Notes: a model not told the origin generated them from the letters alone. DNA of 64,000 nt from Lewinellaceae bacterium (GCA_016710765.1 JADJUJ010000003.1:186001-250000), one strand, 5' to 3'; numbered from the stretch's first letter, positions 43,957 through 53,764 are shown. Translations and numbers: made by a program.

Positions 43957-44754
43957 GTGGAAGAGAAAACGTACATCGACCATCTTGTTGGATTTGGCTG
44001 GGAATATGGTCCAAAAATCTTGACAGCGCTTGCGTTGCTGGTGGGCGGACTGTGGGTCATTAAGCGAATTACCCGTGTGTTCGACGGTTTTTTGAGGGCG
44101 CGAAATGTAGACGACAGCCTGCGCCCTTTTTTCGCTTCGCTGGTTGATGTTGGGATGAAGGTGGCCCTTTTGCTGGTGGTCGCGAGCACCATTGGGTTGG
44201 AAACAACCTCCTTTATCGCCATCTTTTCGGCCATTGCTTTTTCGGTTGGGCTGGCGCTACAAGGCAGTCTGGGCAATTTTGCCAGCGGTGTACTGATCCT
44301 CTTGTTTCGGCCCTATAAAGTGGGCGATATGATTGCCGTGGAGGACAAGATGGGCAAGGTGGCCGAGATTCAGATTTTCAATACCGTACTCCTGACCCCA
44401 CAGGGGAAGCGCATCATTATTCCAAACGGAAAAATCACGGAAGCGGCCATTGAGAACATCGGGGAAATGAGCGAAGTGCGCACCGACGTCATCATCCAGG
44501 TTAAGGATTACACCCCCATCCCGACCCTACGTACGGCAGCTGCCGAAGCCATTATGCGCTGTCCGCATCGCCTGGAAGGGCATCCCATTTTTGTCGAAAT
44601 CTCCGGTTTCCCCCGCGATGCCATGCAGGTGGAAGTTGGTTGCTGGACCACCGGCGCATATTATTGGGACACCTTTTATTTCTTGCACGAATCCATGAAA
44701 ATTGCCATAGACGACCATGGTATTGAGTTGGCGCAGGAGGATCGGGATGATTGA
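43957..44754 (+). CDS. Small mechanosensitive channel (MscS family)
   Basis: MscS channels open under membrane tension and release solutes after osmotic downshock. The 265 residues have two or three transmembrane helices (ILTALALLVGGLWVIKRITR, MKVALLLVVASTIGLETTSF) and the pore-lining helix in IFSAIAFSVGLALQGSLGNF with its Gly/Ala pattern. The beta domain follows with LILLFRPYKVGDMIAVEDK and TVLLTPQGKRIIIPNGKIT, and then an alpha/beta end. The start codon is GTG, with an AAACAAACG leader close by; no ATG fits better. It is transcribed alone, divergent from the aminopeptidase gene. The identification is secure, the conductance class is not. Confidence 0.93.
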   Translation: MEEKTYIDHLVGFGWEYGPKILTALALLVGGLWVIKRITRVFDGFLRARNVDDSLRPFFASLVDVGMKVALLLVVASTIGLETTSFIAIFSAIAFSVGLALQGSLGNFASGVLILLFRPYKVGDMIAVEDKMGKVAEIQIFNTVLLTPQGKRIIIPNGKITEAAIENIGEMSEVRTDVIIQVKDYTPIPTLRTAAAEAIMRCPHRLEGHPIFVEISGFPRDAMQVEVGCWTTGAYYWDTFYFLHESMKIAIDDHGIELAQEDRDD

Positions 44755-44825
44755 ACGACATTGCTGTCGTGGGCGCAATGGCCGTCCATGCAACAATACA
44801 ACGATGTTTTGCTTATCTTTGAACA

Positions 44826-45158
44826 ATGACTGAGGACGATTTAAAAAACACATCCGCCTTGCTCAAAGGGGAGATGGAACTCGATGCCGCCCAGGCCGCC
44901 AATGAGGATGAATTGTTGGCATTGCTGGCGCATAAGGTGGCCGAAATGCTGGAAACACAGCCGGAATACTTGTTCAGTATGTTGTACCGGATGGATGTGT
45001 TGGAGAAGAAAATCCGACCAGTGATGGACCCATCTGCCCCGGAACCAGCCAACTGGGGGTTGGCTCGTTTGATTCTCGAACGGCAAAAGCAAAAACTGGA
45101 GACCAAGCGCAGCGTCAAAATCAAGCCGCTGGAAGATATGGACGGCTGGGAGTGGTGA
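44826..45158 (+). CDS. Small acidic protein of unknown function
   Basis: I do not recognise the family of this 110-residue protein. It is helix-rich and acidic (NEDELLALLAHKVAEMLETQ, then PEYLFSMLYRMDVLEKKIRP), with a basic stretch near the end (KQKLETKRSVKIKPLE) and an unusual WEW terminus. No signal peptide or membrane segment is present. It follows the MscS gene by 71 bases in the same direction. A TATCTTTG box (44814-44821) lies so close to the ATG that a transcript started there would have almost no leader; co-transcription with mscS is the alternative. Confidence 0.65.
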   Translation: MTEDDLKNTSALLKGEMELDAAQAANEDELLALLAHKVAEMLETQPEYLFSMLYRMDVLEKKIRPVMDPSAPEPANWGLARLILERQKQKLETKRSVKIKPLEDMDGWEW

Positions 45159-45295
45159 TGACTAAATGGGGTGAAACGCCTTGATTGTCAAAATAGTGTT
45201 TTGCTAAGGCGGTTTTTTGGGTGGCGAGTAAAAACAAAATTTTGTCATAAAGATTCTTGGTCGCATTTTCGCAACCCAAGTCGGCAAAGAATGTT

Positions 45296-45303
45296 TACTT
45301 TTG
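45296..45303 (+). promoter_or_regulatory. Candidate -7 box of the acyl-CoA dehydrogenase gene
   Basis: TACTTTTG matches TAnnTTTG and gives a leader of about 34 bases before the ATG at 45342. It also argues against a longer N-terminus, because the extended frame would include the promoter. Confidence 0.4.
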
Positions 45304-45341
45304 CAGCGCAAATCCTAACCACTCATCAACGTATTGCTCCT

Positions 45342-46565
45342 ATGCCATCCAACGGAACCGAATCCACGCACGGTACCCGCTCAGTTCGGGAAGACCGCTA
45401 CCAACACCACGATTATTATCTGCTCGATGAACTGCTCAGTACCGAGCACTTACTGGCCCGCGATGCTGTTCGCGACTGGGTTAAATCGGAGGTGTCGCCC
45501 ATCATTGAAGACTATGCAAACCGCGCTGCCTGCCCGGTACATTTGTTCAAGGGGCTGGCCGAAATTGGCGCTTTTGGTCCCTCGCTGCCAGCAGAATATG
45601 GCTGTGGCGGCATGGATGAAATTGCCTACGGCATCATTATGCAGGAGTTGGAGCGGGGTGATTCCGGCATTCGTTCCATGGCCTCTGTACAGGGTTCCCT
45701 GGTTATGTATCCCATCTACAAATTTGGCTCGGAGGAGCAAAAACGCAAGTACCTGCCCAAGCTGGCCGCAGGTGAACTCATCGGCTGTTTCGGACTAACC
45801 GAACCCGACCATGGTTCCAACCCTGCCGGGATGGTCACCAACGTGAAGGACGATGGCGATGCCTATATTCTGAATGGCGCCAAAATGTGGATTACCAATT
45901 CGCCGGTGGCCGATATCGCTGTGGTATGGGCCCGCGACGAGGAGGGGAAAATCCGAGGTATGATCGTTGAAAAGGGAATGAAAGGTTTTTCAGCGCCAGA
46001 AATCCATGGCAAGTGGTCGCTGCGCGCCAGTGTAACAGGTGAATTGGTGTTCGAAGATGTTCGGGTGCCCAAGCAGAATGTACTCCCCGGGGTTTCCAGT
46101 ATGCGCGGACCGCTCACCTGCCTGTCGAAAGCGCGCTACGGCATTGCCTGGGGCGCTATAGGTGCGGCACTCGACTGCTACGACTCTGCCTTGCGGTATT
46201 CCAAGGAGCGGGAGCAGTTTGGTCGTCCGATCGGCGGTTTTCAGCTGACACAGAAAAAACTGGCCGAAATGATAACCGAAATTACCAAGGCGCAGTTACT
46301 TGCCTGGCGTTTGGGCGTCTTAGCCAATGACGGTCGTGCCACTGCTGCACAGATTTCCATGGCCAAACGCAACAATGTGGCCATGGCGATTGACATTGCC
46401 AGAGAGGCGCGGCAGATACACGGTGGCATGGGCATTACCAACGAATATCCGATCATGCGCCATATGATGAACCTGGAATCGGTCATCACCTACGAAGGCA
46501 CTCACGATATTCACCTGCTCATTACAGGGCACGATATCACGGGTTTAGATGCCTTCAAAGGTTAA
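45342..46565 (+). CDS. gcdH: Glutaryl-CoA dehydrogenase-like acyl-CoA dehydrogenase
   Basis: This FAD flavoenzyme oxidises, and probably decarboxylates, glutaryl-CoA to crotonyl-CoA in lysine/tryptophan breakdown. Features close to GcdH: GDSGIRSMASVQGSLVMYPI, where RSM(M)SVQ contains the substrate-binding Arg, FGLTEPDHGSNPAGM for FAD binding, YSKEREQFGRPIGGFQ, IDIAREARQIHGGMGITNEY and the catalytic Glu in SVITYEGTHDIHLLI. Total length is 407 residues, normal for the family. I start at MPSNGTESTHGTRS; the upstream in-frame stretch reads through an A+T-rich promoter. No electron-transfer flavoprotein or other pathway gene is adjacent, so the substrate rests on motif similarity. Confidence 0.87.
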   Translation: MPSNGTESTHGTRSVREDRYQHHDYYLLDELLSTEHLLARDAVRDWVKSEVSPIIEDYANRAACPVHLFKGLAEIGAFGPSLPAEYGCGGMDEIAYGIIMQELERGDSGIRSMASVQGSLVMYPIYKFGSEEQKRKYLPKLAAGELIGCFGLTEPDHGSNPAGMVTNVKDDGDAYILNGAKMWITNSPVADIAVVWARDEEGKIRGMIVEKGMKGFSAPEIHGKWSLRASVTGELVFEDVRVPKQNVLPGVSSMRGPLTCLSKARYGIAWGAIGAALDCYDSALRYSKEREQFGRPIGGFQLTQKKLAEMITEITKAQLLAWRLGVLANDGRATAAQISMAKRNNVAMAIDIAREARQIHGGMGITNEYPIMRHMMNLESVITYEGTHDIHLLITGHDITGLDAFKG

Positions 46566-46803
46566 ACAATAACGGTTTGCTTTTCCGGCGGGAACAATTT
46601 GGGGGGTGTTTTCATCGCGGCAAGGATACCGCACAGGTGAATGAGAACTGGTTTGTCGAGGCTCATAATCTGTTTTTTATCGAAAAATTGTAAGAAAAAG
46701 CCAGTCTTGCGCGTTATTGGTGTACCCATTGCGTCTTGGGGCTTTTTTTTCAACATAATCCTATTGCCGGGCAACGTAGGCCGGCCATAAAAACAAGCAT
46801 ACT

Positions 46804-47934
46804 ATGTCATTATTACACAAGTGGTTTTTGCTGCTCCTTATAATTGGACTTGCTCCCACGCTCACCAGCGCACAGGATGAAGAGCCACCCATCCTGTTGG
46901 TCAATGCCTCCTTCGAGGATCTGCCCAAGTGCTGTGAAGCGCCTACAGGCTGGTACAATTGCGGTAAATCGGAAGAAAGCCCCCCCGATATTCAACCCGG
47001 TTTTTTTCAGGTGAATAAAACTGCAGACCAGGGTCAGACCTATTTGGGGCTGGTTACCCGTGACAACGATACCTGGGAAGGGGTAGGGCAACGCCTGAGC
47101 CGGCCATTGGAATCCAATAAATGCTACGATTTCAGCCTGGCGCTTTGCCGTTCTGAACTCTACCTGAGCCTAAGCCGGACCACCGGAGAGCAGGTGAACT
47201 ATGCCACGCCCGCCAAACTTCGTATTTGGGGCGGCAATGGGTATTGCGACAAGCACGAATTGCTGGCCGAAACCTCAGTCATCGTTAATACCCGCTGGTT
47301 GAACTACAACTTTAAATTGCAGCCTAAAAACGGCAATTACTCCTTTATACTGTTGGAAGCGTATTATAAAACACCCATTCTGTTTCCGACCAACGGCAAT
47401 ATTTTGGTGGATAATGCCTCACCCATCAGCCTGTGCCCGAAGGACAAAGTTGCGGCCATTCAAACACCGCCCAGGCCCATACCCACAAACACAGGAACTG
47501 GCAGGCCTCCAACGGTAAAGGTGCCCACGAAGCCAACTTCAACGCCATCTGACGATAAGATGGACCGCACCAAAATCAAAAAGGGCGACATCATTCGGCT
47601 CGACAGGATCTATTTCGATGCCAACCAGTATGAGATCAAAGACGCCTCAGTACCCTCTTTGGAAGAATTGTACGTCTTTTTACGCGACAATCCCGACGTC
47701 GATGTAGAAATCGGGGGGCATACCAACAACCGGGCATCAACCACCTATGCCGACGAACTGTCTGCCAATCGCGCCAAAGCGGTTGCTGGCTGGTTGGTTC
47801 AACGCGGAATTCCGGCTGCCCGTGTGCAATCAAAGGGTTATGGGAAACGCTACCCCATTCAAACGAACGAAACGGTTGAGGGCCGGAAGGCCAATCAAAG
47901 GGTGGAGATAAAAATTCTGAACATTAACGGTTGA
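46804..47934 (+). CDS. OmpA-family outer-membrane protein
   Basis: A signal peptide (ending TLTSA) precedes a beta-sandwich-like region (residues 30-215) with the segment ILLVNASFEDLPKCCEAPTG and several Cys, of the type seen in secreted gliding-related OmpA proteins. A Pro/Thr-rich linker follows (IQTPPRPIPTNTGTGRPP), and then a full OmpA C-terminal domain with IYFDANQYEIKDASVPSLEE, the peptidoglycan-binding region VDVEIGGHTNNRAS and DELSANRAKAVAGWLVQRGI. The end domain anchors the protein to the cell wall from the outer membrane. The 376-residue size fits the PorE/SprE-like class only loosely. It is a single gene. Confidence 0.88.
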   Translation: MSLLHKWFLLLLIIGLAPTLTSAQDEEPPILLVNASFEDLPKCCEAPTGWYNCGKSEESPPDIQPGFFQVNKTADQGQTYLGLVTRDNDTWEGVGQRLSRPLESNKCYDFSLALCRSELYLSLSRTTGEQVNYATPAKLRIWGGNGYCDKHELLAETSVIVNTRWLNYNFKLQPKNGNYSFILLEAYYKTPILFPTNGNILVDNASPISLCPKDKVAAIQTPPRPIPTNTGTGRPPTVKVPTKPTSTPSDDKMDRTKIKKGDIIRLDRIYFDANQYEIKDASVPSLEELYVFLRDNPDVDVEIGGHTNNRASTTYADELSANRAKAVAGWLVQRGIPAARVQSKGYGKRYPIQTNETVEGRKANQRVEIKILNING

Positions 47935-47941
47935 GGCTGAA

Positions 47942-47978
47942 GTGGTTGTTGTCCCGCAGCGGGCGGGACAACAACCAC
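47942..47978. terminator. Strong 16-bp hairpin after the OmpA gene
   Basis: GTGGTTGTTGTCCCGC (47942-47957) pairs exactly with GCGGGACAACAACCAC (47963-47978) around a 5-base loop. It starts 8 bases after the stop but has no T-run, so it may work with a factor or as an mRNA end structure. Confidence 0.5.
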
Positions 47979-48152
47979 GCCAAGGGCGCGCTTAGTACAC
48001 TGTAAACTAAGTTTCGTTTGATTTTGGTTGAATCTTTTGGCGTTAAGTTACGTCGTTTTCTCAGCAAGAGCGCTGCTATTCCTTCAAAAACAGACTTGAC
48101 TGCCACCAAAATCCTCTACCCAAAATCTCAACAAACTTAATTTACAATGTAC

Positions 48153-48833
48153 TTAGTTAAGCTTGTCCATATCCCGTATCAGGATGGTATGCCGGTTAAA
48201 ATGAATGAGGTTTGATTTGCGGAGATCGTTGAGGATGGCAGCCACAGTTTGGCGGCTGGCGCCCACCAGATTGGCGATATCCTGTTGGGTGAGGCCATGT
48301 TTGATCATCATGTCGAAACCCACTTTCCGACCATATTCGTCGGCATTTTCCTTTAGAAATTCTACTATTCGCGTTCGGACATCCTTGAGAATCAATGATT
48401 CGCACTGGCGCTCTGCGCGACGAAGGCGCTCGCCAAGGTGTTGCAACACGGCACGGGTAAGTTCATGATTCTGGCACATCACCGACTGAAAGGTGTCCAC
48501 CGGAATGCGCAGGTACCAGACCTCCTGGTTCATTGCGCAGGCGAAATCGCTTCGGAATTGCTCTCCGGTGAGCCCAAATTCGCCAAAAATACTGTTGGGG
48601 TGTTGGATGCATTTGATGACTTCCCGACCATCGGGGGCATACATGCCAATTTTTACCGATCCTTTCAGGAGCAGGAAAAGAAAGTTGCTGGGTTCGTCGG
48701 CTAAAAATATATAGCCGTTTCGGGGTGCTCGCATCATCTCACTGGCCGCGGAAATACTTTCCAGGGCATCCGTTTGAAGTGATGCAAACATATCAAAGTG
48801 CGCCAGGTAGGCGCGGACGGGAAGATTGCTCAT
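48153..48833 (-). CDS. Crp/Fnr-family transcriptional regulator
   Basis: Residues 1-120 form a cyclic-nucleotide-type effector domain (FLFLLLKGSVKIGMYAPDGR, then PNSIFGEFGLTGEQF). A dimer helix follows and the C-terminal winged helix-turn-helix contains HGLTQQDIANLVGASRQTVA and AAILNDLRKSNLIHF. The core residues that bind cAMP in E. coli Crp are not all present, and there is no N-terminal Fnr Cys cluster, so the ligand is unknown. Many Bacteroidota have several such regulators. It is divergent from the LytTR regulator that lies 256 bases away and may share the control region. Confidence 0.92.
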   Translation of the reverse strand: MSNLPVRAYLAHFDMFASLQTDALESISAASEMMRAPRNGYIFLADEPSNFLFLLLKGSVKIGMYAPDGREVIKCIQHPNSIFGEFGLTGEQFRSDFACAMNQEVWYLRIPVDTFQSVMCQNHELTRAVLQHLGERLRRAERQCESLILKDVRTRIVEFLKENADEYGRKVGFDMMIKHGLTQQDIANLVGASRQTVAAILNDLRKSNLIHFNRHTILIRDMDKLN

Positions 48834-49089
48834 AAGGCGGTTATTATGGGTAAAAAAGGATTACAGGAGCTTGGCCCCCAAAACTGTGCCAAGGCAACGC
48901 ATTGCCCAACGATTCTTCCTTTTTTAACGTAAATCGCGCATATTTACCCTGTTCAGGGTAGGCCGATTCCATATTTTATCCTGTGTTTTTCGTCTATTTG
49001 TGCAATGCATACATTCGGCACTGCACATTATTGGTTACCTTTATTCTTCTTTGCTATGATCTACACCATTTTGCCTTTTCAATTGTGAT

Positions 49090-49818
49090 ATGACTTGTAT
49101 AATTGTTGATGATGAGCCTTTCGCCCGAGAAGGGATGCTGATGAATGTAAAGGAAACCCCGTTTCTTACAGTAGTCGGCGAATTTGGCAATGCGCTGGAA
49201 GCCAACAACTTCCTCAGCCAAAACGATGTGGATCTGATGTTCCTCGATATTGAAATGCCAGGCGTTAATGGGCTGGATTTTATCAGGAACCTCGTTCACC
49301 GTCCCCTAATTATCCTGACCACTGCTTATCCGCAGTATGCCCTGGAAAGTTATGAACTCGATACCGTAGATTACTTGCTGAAACCTATTCGGCTGGACCG
49401 GTTCATCAAGGCGGTGAACAAGGCTCAGGAACTGCATGAACTCCTGCAAATGGCCCAACAGCAGGCGATATCTGGCGTGGAGCAGGACTATTTGTACATC
49501 AAATCGGAGCGAAAATTTGTCAAACTGTTTTTCAAGGATATCGTTTTTATCAAAGGCATGAAGGACTATGTGGTGGTGCATACGGCCCGCGAAAAGGTAA
49601 TTACGGCGTTAAATATTAAATCTATTGCAGAACAACTTCCGCCTGCTATCTTTGCCAGGGTGAGTAAATCACATCTGGTAAATATTCGTTTTATCCAGGC
49701 CATCGACCACGATTTTATCCAGTTGCATGCGCTTCAGGACGAGATTCCACTCGGGGATGCTTACAGAGAGGATTTTATACAGCGGTACGTCAAAACCAAT
49801 CTGATTTCCAAAAATTAA
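49090..49818 (+). CDS. LytTR-family response regulator
   Basis: The receiver domain holds D7-D8-E9, the phosphoacceptor D53 (MFLDIEMPGVNG), the Thr in ILTTAYPQYA and the Lys in YLLKPIR. The LytTR DNA-binding domain (residues 140-240) has FVKLFFKDIVFIKGMKDYVV and IFARVSKSHLVNIRFIQAID. It is about 24% different in layout from the LytTR regulator at 13706, with a shorter linker, so they are separate members. No sensor kinase is adjacent. glgB begins 43 bases after the stop on the same strand, which raises the possibility of shared transcription and of control of glycogen metabolism. Confidence 0.93.
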   Translation: MTCIIVDDEPFAREGMLMNVKETPFLTVVGEFGNALEANNFLSQNDVDLMFLDIEMPGVNGLDFIRNLVHRPLIILTTAYPQYALESYELDTVDYLLKPIRLDRFIKAVNKAQELHELLQMAQQQAISGVEQDYLYIKSERKFVKLFFKDIVFIKGMKDYVVVHTAREKVITALNIKSIAEQLPPAIFARVSKSHLVNIRFIQAIDHDFIQLHALQDEIPLGDAYREDFIQRYVKTNLISKN

Positions 49819-49861
49819 TCAAACCTTCAGGGGCTATTTTCTCCTGATTTTAACCCAAGTC

Positions 49862-51838
49862 ATGGTACAATCCAATTCTCTGCTGACCGATTTTGACATC
49901 TCCCTGTTGCAGGGTGGGAAGCATTTCCGCTTGTATGAGAAACTCGGCAGTCATATAATTGAACACAAGGGCGAACGCGGCGTGCAATTTGCAGTTTGGG
50001 CGCCTCATGCCAAACGCGTGTCGGTTACTGGCGATTTCAACAGCTGGAACCCCGAAACGCATGTCCTTTATCCCCGATGGGATAAAAGTGGTATTTGGGA
50101 GGGATTTATTCCCGGCCTTGATAAAGGCACTGTGTACAAGTACCATGTCACCATGTACAATGGAGTAGGGCTTGACAAAGGCGATCCTTATGCCATGCTC
50201 TGGGAAACACCACCCCGAACCGCCTCCGTCGTTTGGGAGTTTGATTACCAGTGGAAGGATAAATCCTGGCTCGCTGCGCGCACGGCTGCAGCCAGCCAAC
50301 CCAAGCCCTGGTCGGTTTACGAAGTACACCTTGGGTCCTGGAAGAAAATTGCAGCAGATGGCAACCGCTCGCTGAACTACCGAGAGATGGCCGTCGAAAT
50401 GGTAGCCTATGTCAAGGAAATGGGCTTCACCCATGTTGAATTTATGCCGGTTACGGAGCACCCCTATTTCCCCTCCTGGGGCTATCAGGTTACGGGCTTT
50501 TTTGCACCAACCAGTCGTTTTGGTAGTCCGGAAGACTTTATGCACCTCATTGATGCTTTTCATGAAGCGGGTATAGGCGTTATCTTAGACTGGGTTCCCT
50601 CTCATTTTCCAGGTGATATTCATGGCCTGTACCTTTTCGATGGGACCCACTTGTACGAATATGCCGACATGCGAAAGGGCTTCCACCCCGACTGGAACAG
50701 TTATGTTTTTGACTACGGCCGGAATGAGGTGCGGAGTTTCCTGATGAGCAGTGCCATGTTCTGGCTCGATCGCTACCATGTGGATGGACTGCGGGTAGAT
50801 GCCGTAGCCTCTATGCTGTACCTCGACTATTCCCGTAAAGAGGGCGAGTGGATACCCAATATTCATGGCGGCCGGGAAAACCTGGAGGCCATTTCTTTCC
50901 TGAAGGAGTTTAACGATTCGGTGTACAAGGAATACCCCGGCGTAGAAACCATAGCGGAAGAAAGCACCGCCTTTCCAGGTGTTAGCAAACCAACGTTCGA
51001 TGGCGGCCTGGGCTTTGGCCAGAAATGGATGATGGGTTGGATGCATGATTCACTCAGTTATTTCAAGCGCCCACCGCTTTTCCGTCGCTGGCACCAAAAT
51101 GAAATCACCTTCTCCATGGTATACGCCTTCTCTGAGCGCTTTATGTTGGCGCTCAGCCACGACGAGGTGGTACACCTGAAATCATCATTGTTGTATAAAA
51201 TGCCCGGTGATGAGTGGCAAAAATTTGCCAACCTTCGGGCCTTACTCGGTTTTCAGTGGATGCACCCCGGCACCCACCTGCTCTTTATGGGTGGTGAAAT
51301 CGGGCAGAGTACTGAATGGAGCCACGACCGTGGCATTGTGTGGGAATTGCTGGAACACGCCTTCCACAAAGGTATACAAGAGTGGGTTAAGGCCCTGAAC
51401 GCCTGCTACAATGAGCATCCTGCCTTGTGGTGGAATGCTTTTAGTCCGGAGGGCTATGAATGGATCAGTGGCGACGACGTAGAAAACTCGGTACTCGTAT
51501 TCCTCCGCAAAGGCCGTCCCAGTGATAAAACCGTTCTGGTAGTTTGTCATTTTGGCGCAGCCGCCATGGAACAATACACTGTTGGCGTGCCTGTTTCCGG
51601 CGACTGGGCAGAGGAGCTGAACTCAGATGACAAGCGCTTTGGTGGCACCGGAATGGTCAATGGAAAGTTGACATCGGATAAGCAACCTTCTCATGGACAT
51701 GCTGAGTCGATTACCTTCAAATTACCGGCGTTGTCGGTGCAAATTTTTGTTGGTCCTCCGGCGCCCAAGTCGAAAGTTCTGAAGGAACCAGTAGCCGCAA
51801 AAAAGAAGGCTGTTAAAAAAACACCTGCTAAGAAATGA
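49862..51838 (+). CDS. glgB: 1,4-alpha-glucan branching enzyme with Lys/Ala tail
   Basis: GlgB introduces alpha-1,6 branches into glycogen. The 658-residue protein has a CBM48 domain (GVQFAVWAPHAKRVSVTGDF, then NSWNPETH), a GH13 barrel with WGYQVTGFFAPTSRFG, the nucleophile Asp in VDGLRVDAVASM, the acid Glu in VETIAEESTAFPG and the transition-state Asp in LALSHDEVVH. A C-terminal beta domain follows. The last 20 residues are a Lys/Ala/Pro-rich tail (VAAKKKAVKKTPAKK), like a histone H1 tail, which ordinary GlgB lacks. The stop overlaps the ATG of the next gene (ATGA), indicating translational coupling. The enzyme motif set is complete. Confidence 0.95.
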   Translation: MVQSNSLLTDFDISLLQGGKHFRLYEKLGSHIIEHKGERGVQFAVWAPHAKRVSVTGDFNSWNPETHVLYPRWDKSGIWEGFIPGLDKGTVYKYHVTMYNGVGLDKGDPYAMLWETPPRTASVVWEFDYQWKDKSWLAARTAAASQPKPWSVYEVHLGSWKKIAADGNRSLNYREMAVEMVAYVKEMGFTHVEFMPVTEHPYFPSWGYQVTGFFAPTSRFGSPEDFMHLIDAFHEAGIGVILDWVPSHFPGDIHGLYLFDGTHLYEYADMRKGFHPDWNSYVFDYGRNEVRSFLMSSAMFWLDRYHVDGLRVDAVASMLYLDYSRKEGEWIPNIHGGRENLEAISFLKEFNDSVYKEYPGVETIAEESTAFPGVSKPTFDGGLGFGQKWMMGWMHDSLSYFKRPPLFRRWHQNEITFSMVYAFSERFMLALSHDEVVHLKSSLLYKMPGDEWQKFANLRALLGFQWMHPGTHLLFMGGEIGQSTEWSHDRGIVWELLEHAFHKGIQEWVKALNACYNEHPALWWNAFSPEGYEWISGDDVENSVLVFLRKGRPSDKTVLVVCHFGAAAMEQYTVGVPVSGDWAEELNSDDKRFGGTGMVNGKLTSDKQPSHGHAESITFKLPALSVQIFVGPPAPKSKVLKEPVAAKKKAVKKTPAKK

Positions 51839-53615
51839 AACTGACCTTGACGACCAAATCTCGTAACCAATCCGGGTGGTCTGTTCTTTGGGCTGTACTG
51901 GTTGTATTCATTTCACCATTTTATGGAATAAACAGCCTGAATGCGCAACCTTTTGCTAAGCTGGATTCACTTTTTGGCAACAAGGGCCGGCTGAACATAG
52001 CTTTGACTCCGGACTGGGGGGTGGCCGACGCACTCTTAGTACAACCCGACGGTAAGGTGGTCATGGCCGGATGGGTCGGTAACCCGCACTACATCGGGTT
52101 GTTGCGCTTGTTGCCCAACGGCAATCTGGACCCGGGTTTTGGCGACAAGGGTAAATTGATCCTGCCGCTCTCCATGGTCGGTACAGGCTTGTCTAAAGTT
52201 GTGCTTGGGCTTGCCCGCGATGGGAAAATATGGGTAGCCGGAGCAGGCTACCGGCCCGACGTATCCCTCGATCTGCGCAAACCGTTTGACTATGTGTCGT
52301 CGTACGATCCGAACGATTTTTTTGTGCAAGTCGATCAGATGGGCATCGGAATGGGAAGCGCAAATGGTCTGCATACTGATATATTGCTGGTCAGATTGCT
52401 GCCCAACGGTAAGGTGGATGATTCCTGGGCGATAATGGCCTGTTGGTACATTCCGCCGGATACGATGAATCGCTTTCGCTATGCTAACTGATAAAAAGGC
52501 AATCTGTATCTGACCGGCATTACAGAGAAAATGGATGTCACCAAACACGGCGCACCGGGCCGAAAACTATTTGTGCTGAAACTGACCGGAAAGGAAAAGT
52601 CGTACCAGCATTTGGCAGCAACGGGCTGTGGTTTTCGCCCGACTCGGTATACCGCATAGGACCGCAGCCCATCCTGACCCGCCAGGATAAAGTGCTGATT
52701 GGCGCTTATATCCGCAACGGATTCCGGATTCTGGCCTTGACAAAAAAAGGAACGCCCGACCTGGCTTTCGGACAAGAAGGCATGGTGTCGCGTGAATTGA
52801 ACCAGGACGCCGACGGCAATGTGCAGTTGCTGGAGCAACCGGATGGGAGCTTTTATGTAATCCGTTCGGGCTGGGATTACAGGGTGCGAAGCAGTGTCCG
52901 CCCGGGAGATGCCATGATTTTGGTAGAAAAAATGGGGCCAGACGGGACTTGGGATGAATCCTGGGGATACGGCGGAATGGAAGCCAGCCATTTTTCGGAA
53001 GCAGATTTCTTGTTTGGTGTGGCCCCTTCGGCTACAGGTGGATTTTATGTGGCTGGAACAGCGAAAAAGGGTAAAGATTATAACTTCCTGGTTGCCAGGT
53101 TCAATGATGACGGCCGACCAGATTCTACTTTTGCCGGCGCCGGTTTCGTTGCTGTACCCTATCCCAAATGTATGAATTACGGTTTCAAGGTGCAGGAATC
53201 TCCAGATGGTTCCGTGTATCTGGCTGGAGCCAGCATTTCTATGTTTGCAACCTACGCCATCGTCAGAGTGGTGGATCAACTGGAAATCAGCCTGCCCAAC
53301 GATCAAACCGCCTTTGAACCGAGCATTGCTGACAAAAGACAACAGGAAACCAACACCATGCTCATTTACCCGAACCCAATCTCAGGGTCGGAAGCAAGGG
53401 TTAAAGTAAATCTCGAAATCGCAGAAGACATTGAAATCAGTATTTTTGATACAAGCGGTAAACTGATTAAACTTGTAGATGCAGGCCCGCAGCACGCCGG
53501 ATTGAATGAAATAAAACTGGACCTTGCCGATATCCATGACAATGGCATCTATATCGTTAGAATAGCATCCCGCTCTCATTCGGGCATGGTCCAGATTGTG
53601 GTCGCTGACAGATAA
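51835..53615 (+). pseudogene. Secreted delta-60-repeat protein with T9SS type A domain (several frameshifts)
   Basis: A signal peptide is followed by delta-60-type repeats, recognised by 'PDGK...AG' and 'LPNG.LD..FG..G' patterns (LVQPDGKVVMAGWVGNPHYI, LLPNGNLDPGFGDKGKLILP). The frame is lost near 52415 and again before 52690: intermediate sequence such as KGNLYLTGITEKMDVTKHGA is still family-like but lies between stops. From 52692 reading is continuous through KKGTPDLAFGQEGMVSREL and GFYVAGTAKKGKDYNFLVAR to a type A sorting domain (LIYPNPISGSEARVKVNLEI, then SGMVQIVVADR). At least two or three indels are needed. The intact protein would be a surface propeller. The start codon overlaps the glgB stop, odd partners for translational coupling. 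Confidence 0.7.
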
Positions 53616-53699
53616 CAAAAGACACAGTATCCTGTTATTTTAATAATGCCATTTCAAAAAGCTAATCTTTCTTTAATTTTCCAATAATTGAATAGCCAT

Positions 53700-53707
53700 T
53701 AATTTTG
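53700..53707 (+). promoter_or_regulatory. Candidate -7 box of the OmpA-type lipoprotein gene
   Basis: TAATTTTG fits TAnnTTTG. It would give a leader of about 50 bases before the ATG at 53765 and suggests that the upstream in-frame codons are not translated. Confidence 0.35.
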
Positions 53708-53764
53708 GCGCTGAAAATGTCCGATCGCGAAGACATTATTACCAATTTATCAATCCGACAAATT

